Assembly: GCA_947586185.1 (NCBI GenBank) | Contig: CANPXN010000011.1 | Location: 24,001-62,926, forward strand | Reading direction: 5' to 3' | Origin: an uncultured Clostridia bacterium | GTDB taxonomy: Bacteria > Bacillota > Clostridia > Oscillospirales > Ruminococcaceae | DNA length: 38,926 bases | Shown: one piece after another, positions 33,142 through 38,926 of the stretch | Layout of the letters: the number at the start of each line of letters is the position of its first letter | How positions within the stretch are numbered: position 1 is the stretch's first letter | Position numbers and translations under genes: made by a program | The notes under the pieces: generated by a model | The model's input: only the letters and a program-made list of their open reading frames with translations | Told to the model about the DNA's origin: nothing | Database searches by the model: none

Positions 33142-34200
33142 TTAATGCGATCTTCTGTAATTTTTCTTATAGATAGAAAATACGGATGACGCATCGGAGG
33201 CGTTTATTGTTTTATTGCCATTTAAGTCACAGAGCTTGTTTTGATTTGCAGTAAAGCTGCCCTTTTCCTTTCTGTACAGCTTTTTATATTCGGTGAAGAT
33301 CATTGAAACATCTATTGGTGAAATATTTCCGTCGCCATTTGCGTCGCCTATAACTCCGTATTCGTTTATGGCAAGGAATTTGCAGTTATACTTATCGGCA
33401 TATTCATGGGCGGTTGAGCTTTCATTTCCGTAGATCGTGCCGATAAACGGCTCGCCTGTGTTTCCACCAAGGGTTGTGAACACGCTGTTGCCGTCGAGGG
33501 AACATTCTGGATTCTCAATGATGACTTTTTTAAGTCCGCTGCATCCAAAAAAGGCGTGATTCTCAATTACGGAAACACTTTCAGGAATCGTTATTTCTGT
33601 AAGTCCTCTGCATTTATTGAATGCAGTCGAGCCGATGTTCTGTATGCTGTTTGGGAGCTTTACGCTTTTAAGAGCTGAGCATCCGGAAAAGGTACTGGCA
33701 CCTATTTCAGTGACGGTTTCAGGAATTACAACGCTTGTGACCCCGCTTCGACTGAAGGCATAATCGGATATGGAGGTAACATCACTTGGTATCACAATAT
33801 CTCCCTCGCACTTTGTAGCGTCAATAACAATGGAGTTTACTGTTACAAGAGGGTTATCCCTTATCTTTAAATCAAGCCAAGGCGTATTGAAAAACGCAGC
33901 TCCTTCAATTTTCGTTATGCTTTTTGGTATTGTGATATCTTTAAGCTTCATTTTATGTGCAAAAGCATAGGGAAATATCTCAGTGACAGCTTTACCGCCT
34001 ATGCTTTCGGGGATAACAACGCTTTCGACGTTGTTGTCTGTACAGCCGGTTATGGCAATAGTGCCGTTGTCGTTTATCTGATATTTAAGATTGCCGTAGC
34101 TTTCCTGTGACGAGCCGCAGATAGGGAGCATGGAAGCGGCAATACCCAACGAGCATGCTGCTAAAAGACATAGGCTGATTAATTTTTTTAAGCTTTTCAT
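33142..34200 (-). CDS. secreted leucine-rich-repeat protein with C-terminal dockerin
   Basis: 352 residues from ATG 34200, which has AAAGGAG eight bases upstream; a longer frame to 34236 includes that site and is unlikely. A signal peptide (about 1-27) is followed by BspA-type LRR_5 repeats (about 50-260), seen as recurring units such as SVVIPESIGGKAVTEI, ITIPKSITKIEGAAF and VVIPETVTEIGASTFSGC. The C-terminus (about 283-350) is a type I dockerin: DANGDGNISPID in the first calcium loop and DLNGNKTINASD in the second. The second loop has Asn where the third calcium ligand is often Asp. Such repeats bind proteins or surfaces; with a dockerin it should be a non-catalytic cellulosome part, perhaps for adhesion. 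Confidence 0.88.
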   Translation of the reverse strand: MKSLKKLISLCLLAACSLGIAASMLPICGSSQESYGNLKYQINDNGTIAITGCTDNNVESVVIPESIGGKAVTEIFPYAFAHKMKLKDITIPKSITKIEGAAFFNTPWLDLKIRDNPLVTVNSIVIDATKCEGDIVIPSDVTSISDYAFSRSGVTSVVIPETVTEIGASTFSGCSALKSVKLPNSIQNIGSTAFNKCRGLTEITIPESVSVIENHAFFGCSGLKKVIIENPECSLDGNSVFTTLGGNTGEPFIGTIYGNESSTAHEYADKYNCKFLAINEYGVIGDANGDGNISPIDVSMIFTEYKKLYRKEKGSFTANQNKLCDLNGNKTINASDASSVFSIYKKNYRRSH

Positions 34201-34263
34201 GAACTGATCTCCTTTGGGAATTTTAATGTTTTGCATTTAAATAAAAATATAATACTTGCGTTT

Positions 34264-34292
34264 ATTATATCATGATTTATTACCTGTTTCAA
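34264..34292 (-). promoter_or_regulatory. promoter of the LRR-dockerin gene
   Basis: On the minus strand TTGAAA (34287-34292), 17-bp spacer, TATAAT (34264-34269). The leader would be about 60 nt. Confidence 0.75.
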
Positions 34293-34331
34293 CACAGAAG
34301 CCGGAAAATTTGGCTTTTACATAATTTTCTG

Positions 34332-34360
34332 TTGAACATAGTCGAATTTTCTGTTATAAT
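34332..34360 (+). promoter_or_regulatory. promoter of the tmcAL-mnmA operon
   Basis: TTGAAC (34332-34337), 17-bp spacer, TATAAT (34355-34360). The predicted start, near 34367, is about five bases before the inserted hairpin element. Confidence 0.75.
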
Positions 34361-34371
34361 AAAAAGTATAC

Positions 34372-34551
34372 TTAAGGCAATACCGCACAGAGATTGTGCC
34401 GGAGATGCGCAGTCGATTTTTTCGTAAGATTGTACAAAAGTGACGCAGGCATACTGGAGTATGTCAAGGAGCTTTTGTGCAAGATAGCGGAAAAAGCGCA
34501 AGCAGATTCGGTGCAAAGCCGTCAGGCGGTCTTTGTGCGGTGTTGCCTTAA
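34372..34551. mobile_element. 180-bp MITE-like hairpin element with 18-bp terminal inverted repeats
   Basis: The left end TTAAGGCAATACCGCACA (34372-34389) is the inverted complement of the right end (34534-34551) with one mismatch. The two halves are complementary along most of their length, with apex CATACT/AGTATG at 34450-34463, so the element can fold into one long imperfect hairpin. Both ends carry TTAA, which could be a duplicated target or part of the repeat. It has no transposase. Frames of 60-75 codons inside are by-products. It closely resembles short non-autonomous intergenic elements I recall from related gut Clostridia; the copy number here is unknown. Confidence 0.75.
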
Positions 34552-34572
34552 AATGTCAGGGGGGAGTATACT

Positions 34573-35775
34573 GTGAAAATTGCCGGTATAATCTGTGAAT
34601 ACAACCCGTTCCACAACGGTCATCTTTATCATATTGAGCAGACGAGGAAAAGCGGAGCAACCCATATTGTTGCCGTAATGAGCGGAAATTTCGTCCAGAG
34701 GGGCGATATTGCGGTTATGGATAAGTTTGAACGTGCAAAGCTTGCTGTAAGATGCGGCGCAGACCTTGTTATCGAGATTCCTGCGGTATACTCCCTTTCT
34801 TCCGCTGAGTTTTATGCAAGAGGCGCTGTGTATATACTAAACAGTCTGGGATGCGTTGAAAGACTGTCATTTGGCAGCGAATGCGGAAATGAAAACGATC
34901 TTTCCCTTGCCGCAATTGCCGGAGAGGAGTGCTCTGCTTCGGAGGAGCTTGAACAGCTTTTAAGAGGCGGAATGTCATATCCAAACGCTATGAGCACTCT
35001 TGTAAGGGAAAAATACGGCTATAAAATGTCGGAGCTTTTCAGAAGCCCGAACAACCTTCTTGGCATAGAATATATCAAGGCGCTGAAAAAATGCTCCAGC
35101 AGCATAAAGCCGTTTACGGTCGCAAGAAAAAGCGCAATGCATGACTCCATGGAGGTTTCCGGAGGAATAGCAAGCGCCTCATATATCAGAAAGTGCATAG
35201 GCGACGGTACGGATTTTTCGGAGCTTGTACCAAAGATCGTATCGGACGCTTACAGAAGATGCTGCGAAAAGGGAATGACTGCGGATATTTCAAATCTTGA
35301 AAGGATCATTCTCTATACTCTGAGAATGACGGAGCCGGAGGCTCTTATGCTTGTTCCGGATGTAGGTCAGGGCCTTGAGTACAGGATATGTGAGTCGGCT
35401 TCAAGCAGCAGCCTTGAGGAGCTGCTTTCAAAGGTCAAGACAAAGCGCTATACAATGGCAAGGATAAAGCGTATTCTTCTTTCCATGCTGATAGGGATAA
35501 AAAAGCAGGATATGCGTGTGCTTCCTCCTTATGGAAGGATACTTTCTCTTAATGAAAGAGGCTGTGAGATACTTTCGGAGGCGAAGGGAAAGAGCAGCAT
35601 ACCTTTCTCCACATCTCTTTCAAAGCTTGCGGAAACCAGCGTTGACGCATGGCGTTTTGCACAGCTTGAAGCCAAAGCGTCGGATATATACGGACTTGCA
35701 ATGAACAACATTCATTCGTCGGAAATGGATTACAGAGCAAAGATCGGCGTAATCGGAGACGGAGCATTTTTTTAA
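34573..35775 (+). CDS. tmcAL: tRNA(Met) cytidine acetate ligase TmcAL (YlbM family)
   Basis: 400 residues. TmcAL makes N4-acetylcytidine at the wobble base of elongator tRNA-Met using acetate and ATP. The N-terminal nucleotidyltransferase fold shows EYNPFHNGHLYH (HxGH-type nucleotide site), then AVMSGNFVQRGD, DLVIEIP and the FGSE segment; the C-terminal helical part contains RSPNNLLGIEYIKAL. The start is GTG 34573 with GGGGAG seven bases upstream. It heads a four-gene operon (25 bp to the next gene) whose last member is another tRNA-modifying enzyme. Its ribosome binding site lies only about seven bases after the end of the hairpin element. Confidence 0.93.
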   Translation: MKIAGIICEYNPFHNGHLYHIEQTRKSGATHIVAVMSGNFVQRGDIAVMDKFERAKLAVRCGADLVIEIPAVYSLSSAEFYARGAVYILNSLGCVERLSFGSECGNENDLSLAAIAGEECSASEELEQLLRGGMSYPNAMSTLVREKYGYKMSELFRSPNNLLGIEYIKALKKCSSSIKPFTVARKSAMHDSMEVSGGIASASYIRKCIGDGTDFSELVPKIVSDAYRRCCEKGMTADISNLERIILYTLRMTEPEALMLVPDVGQGLEYRICESASSSSLEELLSKVKTKRYTMARIKRILLSMLIGIKKQDMRVLPPYGRILSLNERGCEILSEAKGKSSIPFSTSLSKLAETSVDAWRFAQLEAKASDIYGLAMNNIHSSEMDYRAKIGVIGDGAFF

Positions 35776-35800
35776 AAAATATGTGTAGGGTAAATATAAT

Positions 35801-36607
35801 ATGAACAAAATAAAAATAGCTTTAGCCTTGATAGGCATAGTGGCTTTAGCAGTGGCGGTTTCACGCTGTGGAGATAAAGCTTCTGATAAGCGCGTTAACG
35901 CTCCGGCAGAAACGGTCAGCTCTGAGTATGGAGCAAAGGCTGATACAGATGCGCCGTCTGAAACTAAAAAGAATAACATAATTCCTGACAGGGAGGAAAG
36001 AGAGCTTCCGGCATCTGCTTTAATAGATTTTGAGCCTGTGATGCAGCTCCCTGAGCTTCCCACCGGATGTGAGATAACCTCTGTTACGGCTTTGCTGAAT
36101 CACTACGGCTTTGACGTTTCAAAGATGACTATGGCGGATGACTATATGGAAAGGTCGGATCCGGGGAAATGCACGTTTAACGACGCATTTGTAGGAAGTC
36201 CCTACGATCCGGATGCGTGGGGCTGCTATGCTCCGGTGGTTTACAGGGCGGCTAAGAAATATTTGTCTGAGCAGGATACGAAATACAAGCCATATGAGAT
36301 AACAGGCTGCGACCCCGATAATCTTTACAGACTTGTGGCTGACGAAACGCCCGTTGCGGTATGGGTATCAATAAGCCTTGTAGAGCCTTTTCCCAAATAT
36401 TACTGGACAACAAAGGACGGTACTAAGGTCACTTTCATGGTAAACGAGCATTGCGTGGTGCTGACTGGGTATGACAAGAATTCTGGGAACGTTACCGTTG
36501 CCGATCCCCTGAAAGGAACAATTGAATATAATATGGAGCTGTTTGAACAAAGATACGACCAGCTTGGAAAGCAGGCTGTTTGTATTGCAGACTGGGGGCA
36601 GGAATAG
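35801..36607 (+). CDS. membrane-anchored C39-like cysteine peptidase domain protein
   Basis: 268 residues. An N-terminal hydrophobic helix (about 4-20) is followed by Ser-Arg-Cys, which is not a canonical lipobox, so it is probably a signal anchor. A disordered linker (25-75) leads to a peptidase C39-like 2 domain (about 76-265) with Cys90 in LPTGCEITS, His217 in NEHCVVLTGYD and Asp235 in VADPLKG, a plausible Cys-His-Asp triad. The family includes extracytoplasmic proteins of unknown substrate; no bacteriocin transporter is present, so this is not a leader peptidase. The ribosome binding site (GTAGGG) is mediocre. Its TAG overlaps the GTG of the next gene by one base. Confidence 0.82.
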   Translation: MNKIKIALALIGIVALAVAVSRCGDKASDKRVNAPAETVSSEYGAKADTDAPSETKKNNIIPDREERELPASALIDFEPVMQLPELPTGCEITSVTALLNHYGFDVSKMTMADDYMERSDPGKCTFNDAFVGSPYDPDAWGCYAPVVYRAAKKYLSEQDTKYKPYEITGCDPDNLYRLVADETPVAVWVSISLVEPFPKYYWTTKDGTKVTFMVNEHCVVLTGYDKNSGNVTVADPLKGTIEYNMELFEQRYDQLGKQAVCIADWGQE

Positions 36608-37272
36608 TGTTCAGGGGTGTTATTTTCGATCTTGACGGAACTCTTCTCGATTCAATGTTTGTCTGGGAGGAAGTGGACAGGATATTTCTTGGCGAAAACG
36701 GTATTACCGCCACAAAGGAAATTTCCGATACGGTCAAGAAGATGACCATAGAAAGAGCTGCGGAATATATGAGAACCGAGCTTGGAGTTCCGCAGACGGA
36801 CGAATATATCATAAAGCGCATTGAGGAGATAGTTTCCGAAAAGTACCGCCTTGAGCTTCAACTCAAGGACGGCGTAAGGGAAACCCTTGAGGCGCTTAAA
36901 AATGCAGGTGTGAAATGCTGTGTTGCAACTGCAACATACAATTCTCTTGCAGAGGCAGCTTTAAAGCGCCTTGGGGTTATGTCCTGTTTTGAATTTATAC
37001 TTACAAATTCGGATATAGGAAAGGGAAAGGACTTCCCGGATATATATCTGCGTTCAGCAGAAATGATGGGGCTTGACAAGGATCAAGTGATCGTTGTGGA
37101 GGACGCTCTCCACTGCATTGAAACCTCTGTTTCGGCAGGCTTTTTTACTGCTGCGGTGTTTGATGAAACCTCGGAGGCGGACTGGGAAAGGTCTTCTGAG
37201 CTTGCGGACGCAGCTTTAATGAATATGAGAGAGCTTATCGGGATCGTACTGAAAGGATGTGAAAAGGTATGA
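36607..37272 (+). CDS. HAD-superfamily phosphatase, beta-phosphoglucomutase-like
   Basis: 221 residues starting at GTG 36607, which overlaps the preceding stop. A frame to 36580 would read into the previous gene. The HAD motifs are complete: FDLDGTLLDS (nucleophile Asp8, acid Asp10), the Thr of TATYNS, the lysine of GKGKDFPDIY, and VVEDALHCIE. The cap is the helical type of subfamily IA. Likely a phosphatase or phosphomutase for a small sugar phosphate or nucleotide; the substrate is not evident. It overlaps mnmA by four bases (ATGA), so the two are translationally coupled. Confidence 0.9.
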   Translation: MFRGVIFDLDGTLLDSMFVWEEVDRIFLGENGITATKEISDTVKKMTIERAAEYMRTELGVPQTDEYIIKRIEEIVSEKYRLELQLKDGVRETLEALKNAGVKCCVATATYNSLAEAALKRLGVMSCFEFILTNSDIGKGKDFPDIYLRSAEMMGLDKDQVIVVEDALHCIETSVSAGFFTAAVFDETSEADWERSSELADAALMNMRELIGIVLKGCEKV

Positions 37273-38342
37273 GTGTTAAGGTAATGGTCGGAATGAGCGG
37301 GGGCGTTGACAGCTCCGTTGCGGCAAAGCTGCTGCTTGACCAGGGATATGACGTTACCGGAGTGACATTAAGACTCTTTGACGGAGAGGAAGACCCTGAG
37401 GAAACTACAAGGACCTGTTGCAGCCTTTCAGACGTTGAGGATGCAAGAAGCGTTGCATATAAGCTTGGCTTTGAGCATTTCGTTTTCAATTTTAAGGACA
37501 GATTCCGGGAGGACGTTATGCAGAAGTTCATTGACAGCTATCTCGCCGGAGAAACGCCGAATCCCTGTATTGAATGTAACAGGCATATTAAATTTGATAA
37601 GATGCTCAGACGTGCCCAGGAGCTGGGATATGACTGCATAGCCACAGGGCATTACGCTGTAAGAGAGCTGGATGAAAAAACCGGTAAATATGTGTTGAAG
37701 CGTCCTCTTGACCGCTCAAAGGATCAGACCTATGTTCTCTATGGGATCACTCAGTATCAGCTTTCCAAAACCCTTTTCCCTCTTGGTGGGTATGATAAGC
37801 ATACTGTGAGAAAAATTGCGGAGGATGCAGGACTTGTAAACTCCAGAAAACCGGACAGCCAGGACATATGCTTTGTTCCGGACGGGGATTACGGAGCCTT
37901 TATCAGCAGAAATACCGATACGGAAATAAAGCCGGGAGATTTTCTCGATTCGTCGGGAAATGTTATAGGAAGGCACAGAGGGGTCATACACTATACAATA
38001 GGTCAGCGGAGAGGACTTGGGATAGCTCTTGGTAAGCCGGCTTATGTAACGGATAAAAATGCTGCAAACAACACTGTGACTATTGGTACGGAGCAGGAGC
38101 TTTACAAGGAGAGCATAACTGTAAAGGACTTGAACTTTATTTCCGGAAAGTGTCCTCAGATGCCGGCGGAGGTCACAATCAAGACAAGATACAGCCAGAG
38201 CGAGCAGCCGGCTCAGCTTACGCCTCTTGACGGCGGAAGAATACTTGTAAAATTTCGGGGGTCTCAGAGAGCTCCTGCAAGAGGACAGGCTGCGGTCTTT
38301 TACGACGGTGATATAGTTCTGGGCGGCGGAACTATAGAATAG
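37269..38342 (+). CDS. mnmA: tRNA-specific 2-thiouridylase MnmA
   Basis: 357 residues. It thiolates U34 of tRNA-Lys, -Glu and -Gln using ATP and a persulfide sulfur. The PP-loop is GMSGGVDSSVA (8-18). The catalytic cysteines are Cys103 in NPCIECN and Cys201 in SQDICFVPDGD. RHRGVIHYTIGQRRGLGIA and the C-terminal beta-barrel (about 270-357) are present. Last gene of the tmcAL operon. Sulfur would come from a cysteine desulfurase such as the one at 17,788. No clear terminator follows; a short GGCG/CGCC hairpin at about 38343-38355 has its T-run only some 18 bases later. Confidence 0.96.
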   Translation: MSVKVMVGMSGGVDSSVAAKLLLDQGYDVTGVTLRLFDGEEDPEETTRTCCSLSDVEDARSVAYKLGFEHFVFNFKDRFREDVMQKFIDSYLAGETPNPCIECNRHIKFDKMLRRAQELGYDCIATGHYAVRELDEKTGKYVLKRPLDRSKDQTYVLYGITQYQLSKTLFPLGGYDKHTVRKIAEDAGLVNSRKPDSQDICFVPDGDYGAFISRNTDTEIKPGDFLDSSGNVIGRHRGVIHYTIGQRRGLGIALGKPAYVTDKNAANNTVTIGTEQELYKESITVKDLNFISGKCPQMPAEVTIKTRYSQSEQPAQLTPLDGGRILVKFRGSQRAPARGQAAVFYDGDIVLGGGTIE

Positions 38343-38392
38343 GCGGAAAGCGCCCTGCCTGAAATTACCTATGGCTTTTTTCTGTATGTATA

Positions 38393-38421
38393 TTGACAAA
38401 AATGGTATGATGTGTTAAAGT
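38393..38421 (+). promoter_or_regulatory. promoter upstream of the terminal secreted gene
   Basis: TTGACA (38393-38398), 17-bp spacer, TAAAGT (38416-38421). It predicts a leader of about 218 nt. Confidence 0.65.
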
Positions 38422-38427
38422 ATTATA

Positions 38428-38645
38428 GGAAATAGGGAAATTTAAAGAAATGTATCCCGCTGATTTAAGCGGACAGGGTAAAAGAACTTGCCTTCACAAG
38501 CATATGTGCATGTCTTTTCGGCAAATTTTGTCGCAGACTGAGTTGGAAATCCGCTTACATTTCTTATGAAGATAAGTTCCAAGAGAAAGTGTTAGAGCGG
38601 TTTTGAAAAATATAAGACCGCCGTGAACAATGGAGGGAAAATAAA
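38428..38645 (+). ncRNA. structured RNA leader of unknown class
   Basis: A closing helix pairs AAGAAATG (38445-38452) with CATTTCTT (38558-38565). It continues, after a left-side internal loop, as TAAGCGGA (38466-38473) with TCCGCTTA (38550-38557). Inside are TTGCC/GGCAA (38488-38492, 38520-38524) and a small hairpin ACAAGCA/TGCATGT (38496-38513). CCGCT (38457-38461) can pair instead with AGCGG (38468-38472), so two folds exclude each other. A further 8-bp hairpin (38597-38604 with 38614-38621) lies just before the ribosome binding site. It could be a riboswitch-like leader or a separate small RNA. It fits no consensus I know. Confidence 0.5.
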
Positions 38646-38926
38646 GTGAGAAAGACAATTAGGCATATGGCTGCCGTTATTGCGGCAGTTTCGGTAATGG
38701 CAACTGCGGGAATTTCCGTTTCAGCTGCAACTGCGTCAGATGTAGTCGGAGCTGCAAGATCTGCCGGATTCCTTGAAATATATGTTCAGCAGCTTGACAA
38801 TTACCTTAAGGTAAACAAATTTACATCCCATCAGTATGATGTAATGATACAGAAGCTGGGTAATGTTGAGAGCATCGGCGACGATGTTGCAATGAAGTAT
38901 TTCGGCAAGACTTTGGCTGAAATGAG
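38646..38926 (+). CDS. secreted protein of unknown function, 3' end beyond the window
   Basis: A frame begins at GTG 38646 with GGAGGG eight bases upstream and is open to the window end (93 codons). The first 30 or so residues form a signal peptide: basic start (MRKTIRH), hydrophobic core (MAAVIAAVSVMATAGISV), then a likely SAA or SAATA cleavage site. The mature part seen (DVVGAARSAGFLEIYVQQ and onward) is mixed and helical, with no recognised domain. Gene identity cannot be settled from this portion. Its long structured leader is described separately. Confidence 0.8.
   Translation, partial: MRKTIRHMAAVIAAVSVMATAGISVSAATASDVVGAARSAGFLEIYVQQLDNYLKVNKFTSHQYDVMIQKLGNVESIGDDVAMKYFGKTLAEM

Noticed and set aside
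34394-34576. 60-codon frame inside the hairpin element, and opposite-strand frames of about 75 codons
   Set aside because: They lie within the inverted-repeat element, lack ribosome binding sites, and are expected from its self-complementary sequence.
34573-35775. Pantetheine-phosphate adenylyltransferase (CoaD) reading for the HxGH nucleotidyltransferase
   Set aside because: At 400 residues with the helical C-terminal half it fits TmcAL/YlbM; CoaD is about 160 residues.
1-38926. tRNA or rRNA genes
   Set aside because: Intergenic regions were scanned by eye for cloverleaf arms and conserved TTCGA-type loops; none was convincing. This was not a computed search.

Overview
The window looks like chromosomal DNA of a gut or rumen Ruminococcus-type bacterium (Oscillospiraceae, Bacillota). 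Base composition is moderate. Ribosome binding sites are strong and AGGAGG-like, sigma-A promoters are close to consensus, and there are two secreted dockerin-bearing proteins, one of them a double pectate lyase, as expected of a cellulosome-forming plant-polysaccharide degrader. The genus is inferred from gene content, not from a marker gene.

Layout. 1-2,260: right end of an integrated mobile element (partial gene, 30-codon gene, large serine recombinase) and its presumed junction with the host. 2,300-7,990: envelope polysaccharide genes, namely a priming sugar-phosphate transferase (+) and a convergent three-gene operon (-) of a GtrA flippase-like protein, an FAD oxidoreductase and a polytopic GT-C-like membrane protein. 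8,170-10,490: a PP2C phosphatase (+) facing a CPA2 cation/proton antiporter (-) across a shared bidirectional terminator. 10,590-17,790: a six-gene operon of a DtxR/MntR-type metalloregulator, a two-TM protein, an extracytoplasmic sensor-like protein without output domain, SbcD, SbcC and pantothenate kinase CoaX. 17,788-21,070: cysteine desulfurase, CoaBC and a divergent ECF S component. With CoaX these suggest a local pantothenate uptake/CoA set. 21,196-24,735: PL1-PL9-dockerin pectinase. 24,743-28,910: YgjP-like metallopeptidase, then two tandem paralogous Wzz/PCP-like membrane proteins behind a roughly 190-nt leader. 28,927-34,270 (all -): histidine phosphatase, a Na+-pump decarboxylase beta subunit with a 42-residue gamma-like partner, cytidine deaminase, acetate kinase and an LRR-dockerin protein. 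34,332-38,342 (+): operon TmcAL, C39-like peptidase, HAD phosphatase, MnmA, so tRNA-modification enzymes lie at both ends. 38,393-38,926: a structured leader and the start of a secreted protein cut by the window edge.

The non-coding DNA is the most unusual part. A 180-bp hairpin element with 18-bp terminal inverted repeats sits exactly between the promoter and ribosome binding site of tmcAL. A block of six hairpins flanked by two copies of the same terminator stem separates coaX from the cysteine desulfurase gene. Nested stems occupy the antiporter leader. The last leader, before the truncated secreted gene, can form two mutually exclusive pairings and matches no riboswitch I recognise.

Several starts were moved from the longest reading frame to the codon with a proper ribosome binding site, in some cases because the longer frame would begin inside or upstream of the promoter. 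All functions come from reading motifs by eye; no similarity search or structure prediction was run.
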